Source: Elusimicrobia bacterium RIFOXYA2_FULL_47_53 (GTDB taxonomy: Bacteria > Elusimicrobiota > Endomicrobiia > Endomicrobiales > XYA2-FULL-47-53). Taken from it: a DNA stretch of 64,000 bases. The stretch's first letter is position 1; the number at the start of each line of letters is the position of its first letter. The stretch spans positions 4,451 to 68,450 of the forward strand of contig MGVE01000013.1 of the NCBI GenBank assembly GCA_001800315.1, in the 5' to 3' direction. Under the pieces are notes generated by a model. The model was not told where the DNA came from and ran no database searches. It worked only from the letters and a program-made list of their open reading frames with translations. The position numbers and the translations under genes are program-made. This document shows, in pieces, positions 1 to 9,139 of the stretch.

Positions 1-628
1 CGGGGCTATGAACCTGTCTATGCATCCCGGCGACGAAAATATGCGCACCGTTTTCGTTTATCAAGCGCCGGAACAGTTCACTTTTAGATTTAATTATCCA
101 ATCTGCACTCTTTTGGAAGTAATTCTTCACCGCGCCGGATTCACTCCTATAACGCCAAAGGTATCCCACGGTAAACTTCCTGCCAAAAATACTTTCATCA
201 ATGCCGTTCAGCTGCATGCTCACCGGAAGGAATTCTTTTCCAAGAGCACTCAGGGAAAGTTCCAGGCCGGACGACGCAAAATCGTGTTTTCTTATCCAGG
301 CCCAAGGTTTATTGTTAGTCTTAAGATCAAACATCGCCCTTTTGTCTCTTGGCAGTTTATCAAATATATCCGCACGAAGCTCCGAGTCTTTAACCTGGAA
401 TTGAAAATATTCATCAACCTGTATTTCCTGTAAGCGCTCAACAGGATAACACTCTTCAAGCATATCAATATTGAAATGGCTTATGATGCGAAATTCCCTC
501 TCTTCCTTATAAAACCCGATCCATTTCTCTCCATTCCGAGATTCGCGCTCTATCCTTATCGCGAGCAACTGTTCGTAATAATCCCCCAGCGCCCCGTGCA
601 GAATTGTCCCAATTACTTTTTCAGCCAT
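1..628 (-). CDS. Unrecognised cytoplasmic protein, C-terminus cut by the window edge
   Basis: The reading frame is open from an ATG at 628 to the window edge, about 209 codons without a stop. The protein starts MAEKVIGTILHG and is mostly charged and aromatic, with no signal peptide or membrane segment. I recognise no family. The start overlaps the stop of the upstream deacetylase-like gene by 8 nt, the kind of translational coupling seen through this polysaccharide locus, so it is probably the next gene of the same operon. Being a real gene rests on the overlap, the long open frame and normal composition. Its role in surface polysaccharide synthesis is inferred from neighbours only. Confidence 0.7.
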   Translation of the reverse strand, partial: MAEKVIGTILHGALGDYYEQLLAIRIERESRNGEKWIGFYKEEREFRIISHFNIDMLEECYPVERLQEIQVDEYFQFQVKDSELRADIFDKLPRDKRAMFDLKTNNKPWAWIRKHDFASSGLELSLSALGKEFLPVSMQLNGIDESIFGRKFTVGYLWRYRSESGAVKNYFQKSADWIIKSKSELFRRLINENGAHIFVAGMHRQVHSP

Positions 629-1730
629 TAGTATTTCCTTCCAGCTCTTTTATTTTTTCAAACATCTGCCTTGCCGTGACATAATGCAATTGGTAATGCC
701 TGCCGTCATTGTATCTCTTCTCAAGATACGAATACATTTTATCGGCAGGATCTCCAAGAAGCGTCTCAAAATCATTCTCTTGGCAACCATGTGTATGCAC
801 TTTTACAAAAACAACATCTGATCTGCCCTTCACATGAATGTGCTGCCGTATCCAAAGGTCTATCCTGTCAGGCGAGGGTGGATTATCGTGAGTTATCTCG
901 CCGTTCTCTATTCTGGGCAGAATACCCCACTTTCTGTTTTTCCAATTCAGAGCAAGCGGCCCCTGAATTATCATCAAATCGCCTGAAGGCGCCCTGCCGG
1001 CCTGCACATCAACGCCGCTGTCATGGGATTTCGGCTTTCTTATATCGTCGACAGCGTAGTAAATGCTGTTTATCTTGCTTGTCTGAGTATCGCTGGGCGC
1101 GGAGGGCAAAGTGAAATCCGCGTAACAGCCGGTTTCTTTAAGAATTTTGAGCTCGTCGTTTACCCCGCACCAGCGGCCGTCGGGCCTTGAATTGTCAAGC
1201 GCCCAGTTGCCGTGAATAAAAGCGTAGGATATCTTGCCGTTTTCATTTTTCAGGAACCCGTGCGAATCAAGAACGGCGCAGAAATCAAGCAGTTTTTTTC
1301 TCAGTCCGTCAGAAGTATCGTTGTCGTGGTGCAGATGAACCTCAACATCGCCAAAACCCTTGGAGCACAACTCCTTTAAGGCGGTTAAATGCTCCGCGCG
1401 GTACTCTTCCTGCGGGAAGAAAAATGTGTGCTGGGGAGGTTTTCCATCGCTGTCGCGGTGCCTTGCCGCGAGAAGCGGATAGTCACGGGTCCATTTTTCC
1501 ACCCGCGAGCGTTCAGCCGCGATATCAGCCTTATTCCACATAGGCTCAAAATGATCCACAAAACAAAAATACACATGAACAGTTTTGCCGGCGCGGGGTT
1601 TTTCCCTGCCGCCGAGAACGCTGTGAATATAGGGCAATATCCAGATGGCAACATTTTTTTTGCCCAGCTCGCGCGACACCACCGCCAGGATAATTAAAAG
1701 AAAAGCTACGGTTAAAATAATTAAAATCAT
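621..1730 (-). CDS. Polysaccharide deacetylase-like protein (paralogue 1)
   Basis: A 369-residue protein with an N-terminal hydrophobic segment (residues 1-20) that probably anchors it in the membrane. It carries histidine/aspartate-rich motifs typical of carbohydrate-esterase-like TIM barrels: DHFEP (59-63), HLHHD (132-136), HGNWALDN (173-180) and VHTHG near residue 313. These are candidate metal or catalytic residues. The likely job is removing acetyl groups from, or otherwise hydrolysing, a polysaccharide precursor. The same motif set occurs in the protein at 7092-8192, so the two are paralogues. Its start overlaps the end of the upstream glycosyltransferase gene by 4 nt, placing it in the same operon. 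Exact substrate is unknown. Confidence 0.75.
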   Translation of the reverse strand: MILIILTVAFLLIILAVVSRELGKKNVAIWILPYIHSVLGGREKPRAGKTVHVYFCFVDHFEPMWNKADIAAERSRVEKWTRDYPLLAARHRDSDGKPPQHTFFFPQEEYRAEHLTALKELCSKGFGDVEVHLHHDNDTSDGLRKKLLDFCAVLDSHGFLKNENGKISYAFIHGNWALDNSRPDGRWCGVNDELKILKETGCYADFTLPSAPSDTQTSKINSIYYAVDDIRKPKSHDSGVDVQAGRAPSGDLMIIQGPLALNWKNRKWGILPRIENGEITHDNPPSPDRIDLWIRQHIHVKGRSDVVFVKVHTHGCQENDFETLLGDPADKMYSYLEKRYNDGRHYQLHYVTARQMFEKIKELEGNTNG

Positions 1731-2860
1731 CTCTCAACCCTCTGCCATGTAACTTTTTGGCCGCCCGAGATAAACCTGACAAAACCCGCCAAAAGGCTAA
1801 AGTTCATGGCGCAAAAATAGTAAACCGGATTAAACAGTTTTAAAGAGTTACCGACCGCCATTCTTATAAGCGCCAGGGAGTAAAATACGCATTGAAGCGC
1901 GAACAAAGCTTTATAAATCGGCCCTGAATTGTAAAGCACGAAATTTAAAATTAAAACCGCCATCAGCATAAACGGAACCAGCCATCTTATAACTTTATGC
2001 GAAAAGTAAGCCCAGAAAGCCAGTCCCCTTAGCGGACTCAGCATTCCCAGCAGAAAAAATAAAGACTGGAAGTTGCCGGCGCCTATGCGCGTTTTTCTCG
2101 TGGATTCGTCTTTAATGCTTGCCGAGGTTTCCTCGTAAGCAAGCGCCCGTTCGTCATAGGTGACCTTAAAACCTTTTTCAAGAATTGTCATGGGCAGGAC
2201 AAAGTCTTCCACTATCAGCCCGCCGGGCAGTCCGCCGTAGAGGTGTCTGCGCACGGCGTAGATGGCCCCGTTAGCCCCGAGCGTAACACCCAGCCTTCCT
2301 TCCAGTTTCTTTAGCAATGATTCGTAGGCCCAGTAAACCCCTTCGTATTCTCCGCCAACGCCCTTTTCGTGATCTTTAAGCACGAGACGGCCGCAGACGC
2401 AGCCGGTTTTCTCATCAACAAAATCAGACACAAGGAATTTCAGGGCGTCTTTTTCAAAAAGCGTATTCGCGTCCGAGAATACCAGTATGTCGCCGGAAGC
2501 GAGCTTTACGAGATCGTTTAAAACACTTATCTTTCCCCTGCGCTCTTCAAACTTTATAACCCTTACTCTCGGGTCGCGGAAACCCGCGGCTATCTCTGCG
2601 GTAGCGTCTGAGGACCCGTCCGAACCTATAATTATTTCGCAGAGGCCGGCAGGATAATCCATACCAAGCAGGTTTTCAACGCGGGAGGCAATGACTTTTT
2701 CTTCGTTGTAGGCAGAAATGACGACGCTTATCTTAAACACCTTGCCCGGTGACGGAGGTTTCGCCCCCCAAAGCAGAGCCGCGGCGTAAAGAATCGGAAG
2801 GTAACCCAGGTAGGTATAAAATATCAGAAAAAACAATATCCAGAACACGCTTTCAAGCAT
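1727..2860 (-). CDS. Membrane glycosyltransferase, family 2
   Basis: A 377-residue GT2 enzyme with an N-terminal membrane helix (about 1-30), a GT-A catalytic domain starting at the nucleotide-binding stretch ISVVISAYNEE (about 44-54), a VFSDANTLFE metal-site motif, a downstream VEDF acid motif and an arginine-rich loop before several C-terminal membrane helices. This resembles the hyaluronan/cellulose synthase type of processive or membrane-bound GT2. It should transfer a sugar from a nucleotide donor to a lipid-linked or growing polysaccharide on the cytoplasmic face. It overlaps its upstream GT4 neighbour by 8 nt and its downstream neighbour by 4 nt. Confidence 0.85.
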   Translation of the reverse strand: MLESVFWILFFLIFYTYLGYLPILYAAALLWGAKPPSPGKVFKISVVISAYNEEKVIASRVENLLGMDYPAGLCEIIIGSDGSSDATAEIAAGFRDPRVRVIKFEERRGKISVLNDLVKLASGDILVFSDANTLFEKDALKFLVSDFVDEKTGCVCGRLVLKDHEKGVGGEYEGVYWAYESLLKKLEGRLGVTLGANGAIYAVRRHLYGGLPGGLIVEDFVLPMTILEKGFKVTYDERALAYEETSASIKDESTRKTRIGAGNFQSLFFLLGMLSPLRGLAFWAYFSHKVIRWLVPFMLMAVLILNFVLYNSGPIYKALFALQCVFYSLALIRMAVGNSLKLFNPVYYFCAMNFSLLAGFVRFISGGQKVTWQRVER

Positions 2861-4034
2861 TTATTATATTCCCGTAAATTTCCAGCACTTTAACGGCATT
2901 ATGCTTCCACAGATATTTTTCCATTATTTCTTTCCGCGCGTTGCCACCGATAACCGCCCTCCCGTGCGCGTCCGTTACAAGGGCTTTCAGCGTCCTTACG
3001 AACATCTCCTTGTTCCCGGCGTCAAACAATACTCCGGTAACCTGATCGGTTATCACATCCTTAATAGGCCCGGTGCCGGGAGCCACGACCGGTTTCGCCA
3101 TGGCCATATACTCGAACATCTTTATAGGAGACCGGAAATCGTTGGATTGCGGTATTATGCATATATCCATTGACTTGATGACGGACGGTATGGTTTTGTG
3201 CGGCACTGCCCCGGTAAAGATTACGCTCCCGCTTATGCCCATCGCCTTTACCTGCTTTTCCACCTCACCTCTCAGCGGCCCGTCGCCTACAAGCATCAGC
3301 GCCATATCAGCGGTTGCCGTCCCGCGCAGTTCATTGAACGCGTTGAGCAGGAAACCAAAATTATGCCATTTGATAAAACTTCCCACAAACCCCAGCACAA
3401 CCTTGCCCGCGAGGTTGTGCTCAGCGGAAAAACATTTATTTTCCACGCTGACATCAAATTCTTTGTCATTTACAGCGTTCGGCAGAACATGTATCTTCGC
3501 GCTTTCAATTCCCATTGCGGATATCTGCTCTTTCAGAAAAGGAGAGACCACGATTATCGCGTCGGCGTTCCTGAATATCCATTTCTCCGCGCTTTTGGCA
3601 AGCCGGCGGAATGACTGGCCGCGCGCTCTTTTAATGCCGCTTATCTCATTGACTTCCAATATCAGCGGAACCTTTTTCCTCTTTTTCAAATACGCCGCGG
3701 CGCAACAGAAGAATGCATATCTCTCATATATAAAAGCTATTTTTTCCTTTTCAAGTATCCCGCCTATTTTTCGGTATGCCGCCAAATTGTACGCCATCTC
3801 CATCAACTCGAATCCGAATTGAGGGATATACCTGCTGAGCCAGGACAACGCCGAAGAAACGAGCGACATCTGCCTTTCCGGGCCCGCGGAACTTTCATTA
3901 CCGACCGGATCCACCCCCGGCGGCGACGCAACAAAAACCGCGTGTCCGGCGTTTCTCAGGGCTTTAACAACCTCGCGGATATGGACTCCTTCCGCCCCCC
4001 TGCCCTGCGTTCTGTGATGGTATATAATATTCAT
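2853..4034 (-). CDS. Glycosyltransferase family 4 (GT-B)
   Basis: A 393-residue GT-B enzyme. The N-terminal half begins MNIIYHHRTQGRGAEG, a glycine-rich acceptor-side loop. The linker has VLPNAVNDKEFD, typical of family 4, and the C-terminal half carries VLGFVGSF, IPQSNDFRSPIKMFEYMA and KPVVAPG, the donor-binding region with the usual EX7E-like acidic positions. It probably adds one sugar to the lipid-linked repeat unit in the cytoplasm. It overlaps both neighbours by 4-8 nt, showing a tightly coupled operon. Confidence 0.87.
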   Translation of the reverse strand: MNIIYHHRTQGRGAEGVHIREVVKALRNAGHAVFVASPPGVDPVGNESSAGPERQMSLVSSALSWLSRYIPQFGFELMEMAYNLAAYRKIGGILEKEKIAFIYERYAFFCCAAAYLKKRKKVPLILEVNEISGIKRARGQSFRRLAKSAEKWIFRNADAIIVVSPFLKEQISAMGIESAKIHVLPNAVNDKEFDVSVENKCFSAEHNLAGKVVLGFVGSFIKWHNFGFLLNAFNELRGTATADMALMLVGDGPLRGEVEKQVKAMGISGSVIFTGAVPHKTIPSVIKSMDICIIPQSNDFRSPIKMFEYMAMAKPVVAPGTGPIKDVITDQVTGVLFDAGNKEMFVRTLKALVTDAHGRAVIGGNARKEIMEKYLWKHNAVKVLEIYGNIINA

Positions 4035-5227
4035 TCCCTGTTCCCCGCTGCCGCATTCAGTTCTTTTATAATCTTTTCGGCGTGTTCGCCCCAGCTCAAA
4101 ACCGTTTCAGGGTTGTATATTTCTTTCCGCCCTTCGGACAATAGCCTTATCAACGCCCCGGCAAGCGCTTCCGGGTCGCGCGGAGGTACAAGCAAACCGT
4201 ATTCGGCTGAATTCATGATGTCCGGTATCCCTCCCACATCCGTGGCAACGACGGGCCTCCGGCATGATAGGGTTTCCAGTATGACGTTCGGCATGCCCTC
4301 CCTTATGCTCGGCAGACAGAACACATCGCAGCTGTTGATCCATAACGGGACCTCCGCGTGGGGTATCTCCCGTACAAAATCAACGATATCGCTTAATCCA
4401 TATCCGGCGGTTTTTTCCTTTATTTTGTTCTCCAGCGCGCCTTTGCCTATTACAATCAACCGTATCTTCCCGACGCCACGGTCTCTAATTTTCTTGAACG
4501 CTTCAATTAAATATTCTACTCCCTTCACCTCTTCGACAGTGCCTATGAACAGTATAATCTTTTCTTCCTTATTCAGCCCCAGTTTCGACCTGCATTCGTT
4601 CCTGTCCATGGGTTTAAAAATGCCGGTATCCACCCCGTTCTGCACGACTATGATCTTTTCCGGTTCAATACCCAGTTTCACTACATTTTCCTTCAACTGC
4701 CTGCTTACCGTGATGATACTGCGCGCATTTTTGACCGCCCAGGTTATCATTTTTCTGCGGAGATAGAACCTGGTGTACTGGTTGATGTCGCATCCCCTGG
4801 CATGAAGCACGACAGGCACTTTCAAAATTTTAGCCAGAAGCGCCGAAGCGAAACCGTCAGGATATATCCAGTGGCCGTATATGACGTCAAAGTCAAACGA
4901 CTTTCTGACTTTCAGGATTCCCGGAAGAATACACGCGAACATCAGAAAACCGTACATGGAACGCATCATCTTCGGTATGACAAGCCATCTGGGATGGTAC
5001 GTTTTAATTCCGGCTATCTCTTCTTCCGCGCTGACCAGGGAATTCACGGACCAATTTGAAAGGAATTTAATATTCAGTGGGAACCATGGCACCGGAGCGA
5101 CAACCCGTATATCGCATGGCCCGTTTATCCGCTGTAAAGACTGTTTAATGAATATACCGCGGTTCTTTTCGATATTGTTCGGGAACAGATTCGTAATAAC
5201 CAGCACTTTCAAGGTTTCTGTTCTCAC
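4031..5227 (-). CDS. Glycosyltransferase family 4 (GT-B)
   Basis: A 398-residue family 4 enzyme. The N-terminal domain shows LVITNLFPNN and HARGCDINQYTRF. The linker has VVQNGVDTGIFKP. The donor domain has ILFIGTVEEVKGVEYLIEAF, SIREGMPNVILE and RRPVVATDVGGIPDI. The start codon is GTG (5225-5227) and overlaps the TGA stop of the upstream asparagine-synthase-like gene, so translation is probably coupled. It should act on the same lipid-linked oligosaccharide as the neighbouring transferases; sugar specificity cannot be read from sequence. Confidence 0.88.
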   Translation of the reverse strand: MRTETLKVLVITNLFPNNIEKNRGIFIKQSLQRINGPCDIRVVAPVPWFPLNIKFLSNWSVNSLVSAEEEIAGIKTYHPRWLVIPKMMRSMYGFLMFACILPGILKVRKSFDFDVIYGHWIYPDGFASALLAKILKVPVVLHARGCDINQYTRFYLRRKMITWAVKNARSIITVSRQLKENVVKLGIEPEKIIVVQNGVDTGIFKPMDRNECRSKLGLNKEEKIILFIGTVEEVKGVEYLIEAFKKIRDRGVGKIRLIVIGKGALENKIKEKTAGYGLSDIVDFVREIPHAEVPLWINSCDVFCLPSIREGMPNVILETLSCRRPVVATDVGGIPDIMNSAEYGLLVPPRDPEALAGALIRLLSEGRKEIYNPETVLSWGEHAEKIIKELNAAAGNRE

Positions 5228-7089
5228 GCGGGGCGCCCCAAATACTCATCCTGCCAGAATGACTGGACAAGAAGCATCATAAGTAGTTTGCTGTGGTCTT
5301 CCCGTCCGGCTTCGTGCTGCGACAGCATCTTATTGACGACCTTGCCGTTCACCCATGGCAGATGCCCCGAGGCCAGTATCTCTTTGACCGATCCGAACAA
5401 TTCTCCGCCGAACCAGTTCTTTGTCGGCACCGGAAAACCCATTTTCTTCCTGTAAATTATTTCCTTCGGCAAGCGGCTTTCCATCATAGCTTTGACCAAA
5501 TACTTTCCCTCTCCGTTCCGTATCTTGTAAGACGAGGGAAGCGACGCCGCCAGTTCCACGAGCCGGTGGTCAAGAAAAGGCACGCGCAGTTCTATCGAGG
5601 CCGCCATCGTCATCTTGTCGGCCTTTACCAGCAGGTCATCAACAAGCCATGTTTTAGTATCGACGTAAAGCATTTTGTTGACGACATCCTTGTTATGCCT
5701 GACTTTCGAGAAATACGACTCAAATGTCTCTTCCAGATAGTCTCCTCTTTCGCCGCGGAAACCGTCCGCGTAAAATTCATCCTTCAGCGACGGCGTCAGG
5801 TAATTCGATGTGCCCATGTAGCGCTTTTCAAGCGGCAGAGAAAGCCAGTCGGCGTATTTGCGGTATTTCATCTTTCGCAAAACCGGCTTGAACATACCCG
5901 CCATATTGAGAAGCGGGCCCGGAATGAATCTACGCATGTTCTCTATTTTGCTCATGAACTGATAAAGATAGTAGCCGCCGAAGACTTCGTCGCTGCCCTC
6001 TCCCGATAACAGCACTATCGATTTTTCCCTCGCGAGTTTTGAAATATGGTACAGCGCTATGGCCGCCGGCTCGACTATAGGCTCTTCGGCGTACTTAACC
6101 AGCGTTTTTATGGATTCAAGGAAATTTTCGGGTTCAAGCCGGAATACGTTATGCTTCGTATTGAAGCGCTTGGCGACAATATCAGCGTAATATTCCTCCC
6201 CAACCTTGTATTTCTCGTCATAACCAACCGTAAAAGTATTTACCGGGCCGCTGACGATCTCATGCATGACGGCCGTGATCGCGCTTGAATCCAGCCCGCC
6301 ACTTAGGAATACGCCGAGAGGCACATCGCTCATAAGACGTTTCTTCACGCTGTCATGCAGCAGTTCGTCTACCTGTCTTTTTGCGTTCTCAAAGCTTATT
6401 TCCGAAGGCGTTATGTCAGCGAAATCCCAGTATTCTGTTTCCTTTATTTCTTTCCCGGAAACCACCATGTGATGGCCGGGCTTTAATTTCATGATACCCT
6501 TGAACATGGTTTCCGGGCCCGGAACGTATCCAAGAGTGCAGTACGCGTCCATTACCTTCGGATTTATCTCAGGTTTTACCTGGCCCGCGCTGAACAGCGG
6601 CTTTATCTCCGAAGCGCAGATGAAGGTATTTCTGTTCCAATAGTAATATACCGGCTTGATGCCGAGCCTGTCCCTGACAATCCACATTATTTTCCTGCGG
6701 TTATCCCAGAGCGCTATTCCGAACATCCCGATGAACTTCTTAACACTCTCAGTACCCCACTCTTCATAGGCGTGTACAATGACCTCTGTATCGCAATTCG
6801 TCTTAAAAGTATGTCCTTTTGAGACCAGTTCCGCCTGAATATCCTTGTAATTATATATCTCGCCGTTAAAAACCACCGCTATCTGCCCGTCTTCGTTAAA
6901 CATCGGCTGATGCCCAAGCGAAAGGTCAATAATACTTAAACGGCGATGCCCCAAACCTATATTATCCGACACGAACATACCGCTGTCATCAGGCCCGCGA
7001 TGGACCATAAGATCCGTAGCCCGTTTAACCGTCTCCGGATTGACCTTCTTAGAGGCGTCAGAATGATAAATTCCTAATATGCCGCACAT
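5224..7089 (-). CDS. asnB: Asparagine synthase-like glutamine amidotransferase (exosortase-locus type)
   Basis: A 621-residue two-domain enzyme. The N-terminal class II glutaminase domain begins with the catalytic Cys2 (MCGILG) and has RGPDD (31-35) and FNGEIYN (74-80). The C-terminal PP-loop synthetase domain carries SGGLDSS (263-269). Such enzymes hydrolyse glutamine and pass ammonia to an adenylated carboxylate. Homologues inside exopolysaccharide/exosortase loci are thought to amidate sugar acids or other EPS components rather than make asparagine, and its position among glycosyltransferases favours that. Length is normal. A second homologue lies at 20038-22023. Confidence 0.88.
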   Translation of the reverse strand: MCGILGIYHSDASKKVNPETVKRATDLMVHRGPDDSGMFVSDNIGLGHRRLSIIDLSLGHQPMFNEDGQIAVVFNGEIYNYKDIQAELVSKGHTFKTNCDTEVIVHAYEEWGTESVKKFIGMFGIALWDNRRKIMWIVRDRLGIKPVYYYWNRNTFICASEIKPLFSAGQVKPEINPKVMDAYCTLGYVPGPETMFKGIMKLKPGHHMVVSGKEIKETEYWDFADITPSEISFENAKRQVDELLHDSVKKRLMSDVPLGVFLSGGLDSSAITAVMHEIVSGPVNTFTVGYDEKYKVGEEYYADIVAKRFNTKHNVFRLEPENFLESIKTLVKYAEEPIVEPAAIALYHISKLAREKSIVLLSGEGSDEVFGGYYLYQFMSKIENMRRFIPGPLLNMAGMFKPVLRKMKYRKYADWLSLPLEKRYMGTSNYLTPSLKDEFYADGFRGERGDYLEETFESYFSKVRHNKDVVNKMLYVDTKTWLVDDLLVKADKMTMAASIELRVPFLDHRLVELAASLPSSYKIRNGEGKYLVKAMMESRLPKEIIYRKKMGFPVPTKNWFGGELFGSVKEILASGHLPWVNGKVVNKMLSQHEAGREDHSKLLMMLLVQSFWQDEYLGRPA

Positions 7090-7091
7090 AG

Positions 7092-8192
7092 TTATTTATA
7101 AGCGTATGGTTTTATGATAAAATCCCGGAACTCACCCGGATTCCCGCTCTTTCCCGACTCCGCAGCTTTGATAATATTGTACATTTCGCGCGCCGTCACA
7201 TAGTGAAGAGAGTAAATCTTCCCGTCATTGTAATTCTTCTCAAGATATGAATACATCTCATCGGCAACTGCCCCGAAATTCGCCTCCCATGACTCTTCCG
7301 GAGCGCCGTGCGTGTGGAGTTTTATCAATTTCCATTCAGGGAGGCCTTTTACGGCGATCGCGTTGTTTATCCAGTAATCTATCCTTCCGTGAGCCGGAAG
7401 ATCACTTTTTCCCAGGTTTGATGATTCAATTGACGGTTTGAACCGGTGAGTCCTTGATCTCCAGCGAAATCCGATTATCCCCGGTATCATCATCAAATCG
7501 CCCCACGAACCACCCACTGCGCGCACTTCTTTCCCTTTATTATAGGACTTCGGTTTAACCGGATCGTCTTTACAGTAGTAAACCTTGTTTATCATCGCTG
7601 GCTGTGCTTCTCCTAACGACGGGAATGTGAAATCGGCGTAACAACCGCATTCCTTAAGTATCTTGATCTCATCGTTAACTCCGCATATTTCCGGACCCCG
7701 GGAATTGTCAAGCGACCAGTCGCCGTGGATGAAACCGAATGTTCTGCTCCCGTCCGGCTGACAGAATATCCCGTGTTTTGAATAATCTTCAATGCATTTC
7801 AGTATCTTTGCCCTGAGCGTTTCTGACATGTCCGGGAACGGATCCATCCGGTTATGATGCATATGCATTTCTATCTCGCCGTACTCACCCCTGCAAAGAA
7901 CCGTCAGATCGTTTAAAAACCGCATATCATGATGAGGCGGGTAAAACCAGGTGTGTTGCGGCTTGACGCCGTCCGCGTCTTTATGTTTATCCGCCATTGA
8001 CGGATAATTCCTCGCCCATGAATCCACCCTTGACGCAGCTGTACCGGGATCGGCCTTGCCGTGCCCCGGCTCAAAATGGTCCACCACGCAGATAATGATA
8101 TGGGATGTTCCGGACGCTCTCGTCCGTCCGCCGCGAAATAATCGCTGCAATGCGTATGGGACCAGCCATTTACCGTAACCCTTGGAACTCAT
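7092..8192 (-). CDS. Polysaccharide deacetylase-like protein (paralogue 2)
   Basis: A 366-residue paralogue of the protein at 621-1730. It shows the same ordered motifs: DHFEP (38-42), HMHHN (110-114), HGDWSLDN (156-163), CYADFTFPS, and a late LHTHG. It lacks the long N-terminal membrane anchor of paralogue 1 and starts with a short basic stretch, so it may be cytoplasmic or peripheral. The separation from the downstream amidotransferase gene is 2 nt. It probably hydrolyses an acetyl or amide group on the polysaccharide or its lipid-linked precursor; the substrate is not evident. Confidence 0.73.
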   Translation of the reverse strand: MSSKGYGKWLVPYALQRLFRGGRTRASGTSHIIICVVDHFEPGHGKADPGTAASRVDSWARNYPSMADKHKDADGVKPQHTWFYPPHHDMRFLNDLTVLCRGEYGEIEMHMHHNRMDPFPDMSETLRAKILKCIEDYSKHGIFCQPDGSRTFGFIHGDWSLDNSRGPEICGVNDEIKILKECGCYADFTFPSLGEAQPAMINKVYYCKDDPVKPKSYNKGKEVRAVGGSWGDLMMIPGIIGFRWRSRTHRFKPSIESSNLGKSDLPAHGRIDYWINNAIAVKGLPEWKLIKLHTHGAPEESWEANFGAVADEMYSYLEKNYNDGKIYSLHYVTAREMYNIIKAAESGKSGNPGEFRDFIIKPYAYK

Positions 8193-8203
8193 TTACATTT
8201 TCC

Positions 8204-9139
8204 TTATTGTCCGGGCTTGCCGGCGCTCTTCGCGCCTGAGCCGATGATTCTTGCAATGATTATAGGAAGAAGGATCAATGTCTCTATCCTTGAAATAAAA
8301 TACAACGGATTCATCACTGCGGAAATGAACAAATATCTGAGAGCCGCGGCTTTATTGCCGGATGTCAGAGACGCATTCGCCGCGAAAAAATACCTGTCGC
8401 TGTATGCTTTTTTTCTGAGGAACCACCCATAGTCATTTTTGTTGTCTTTGAATACCTTTCCCAGCACAGCCAAAGCGTTGCGCAGCATTCTTTCGGCATT
8501 GCCTTCCGAAGACATGCTATTCCCTGTTATTCTTATTTTTGTCAGCGGCTCTTCGATTATGGCAACTCCATATTCCATTGAAATCCTCAACCACATATCC
8601 CAGTCTTCGGAAGCCGTAAGGCTCTCGTCAAACATACCCGCTTTCTTGAAGCATTCCCTTCTCGCGACAACTCCGCTACCGCTTCCGCTGATCACATTCC
8701 GGATTATCAGGCGTTCAGCCAGGTCCTTACTATTCTTAAATTGGTTGCCCCTGGCAGTCCTTATGATATTACCGTCGTCATCAAAGTTTATGTACCCGCA
8801 GCCCACCAACCCAATATTCAAGTCATCGAAATACTTCATCTGCCGTTCCAGCTTTTCAGGCAGCCACATATCATCCGCGTCCAGAAAAGCCACATACTCA
8901 GCCTTAGATTCCCTTATTCCCATATTCCTGGCGGCGGACAGCCCCCGGTTATTCTGATATATATATTTGATCTTTCCACCGTACTTACCAAGTGCCTCTT
9001 TAGTACCGTCTGCGGAACCGTCATCAACGACTATTACCTCGACATTCCCGTAACTCTGTCGCAATACGCTCTCAATGGCGTCGCAAACGCACTTTCCATG
9101 ATTATAGGTAGGTATCACGGCTGTGACCAGAGGCGGCAT
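8204..9139 (-). CDS. Glycosyltransferase family 2
   Basis: A 311-residue GT-A enzyme starting MPPLVTAVIPTYNHG, the typical GT2 nucleotide-binding start. It has IVVDDGSADGT, ARNMGI, FLDADDMWLPEKL (the DXD-type metal site) and ASEDWDMWLR (the ED catalytic-base region). A hydrophobic C-terminal stretch (near residues 270-300) may attach it to the membrane. It probably adds a sugar or side branch to the repeat unit. The gene is 0-1 nt from the upstream pyruvyl transferase gene, clearly cotranscribed. Confidence 0.88.
   Translation of the reverse strand: MPPLVTAVIPTYNHGKCVCDAIESVLRQSYGNVEVIVVDDGSADGTKEALGKYGGKIKYIYQNNRGLSAARNMGIRESKAEYVAFLDADDMWLPEKLERQMKYFDDLNIGLVGCGYINFDDDGNIIRTARGNQFKNSKDLAERLIIRNVISGSGSGVVARRECFKKAGMFDESLTASEDWDMWLRISMEYGVAIIEEPLTKIRITGNSMSSEGNAERMLRNALAVLGKVFKDNKNDYGWFLRKKAYSDRYFFAANASLTSGNKAAALRYLFISAVMNPLYFISRIETLILLPIIIARIIGSGAKSAGKPGQ

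Noticed and set aside
8-433. Plus-strand open frame at the window start
   Set aside because: Antisense to the open minus-strand frame that is coupled to the next gene; no features of its own.
3819-4766. Long plus-strand open frame (315 codons)
   Set aside because: It is antisense to two well-supported glycosyltransferase genes, has no family features and is a mirror of their codon bias.
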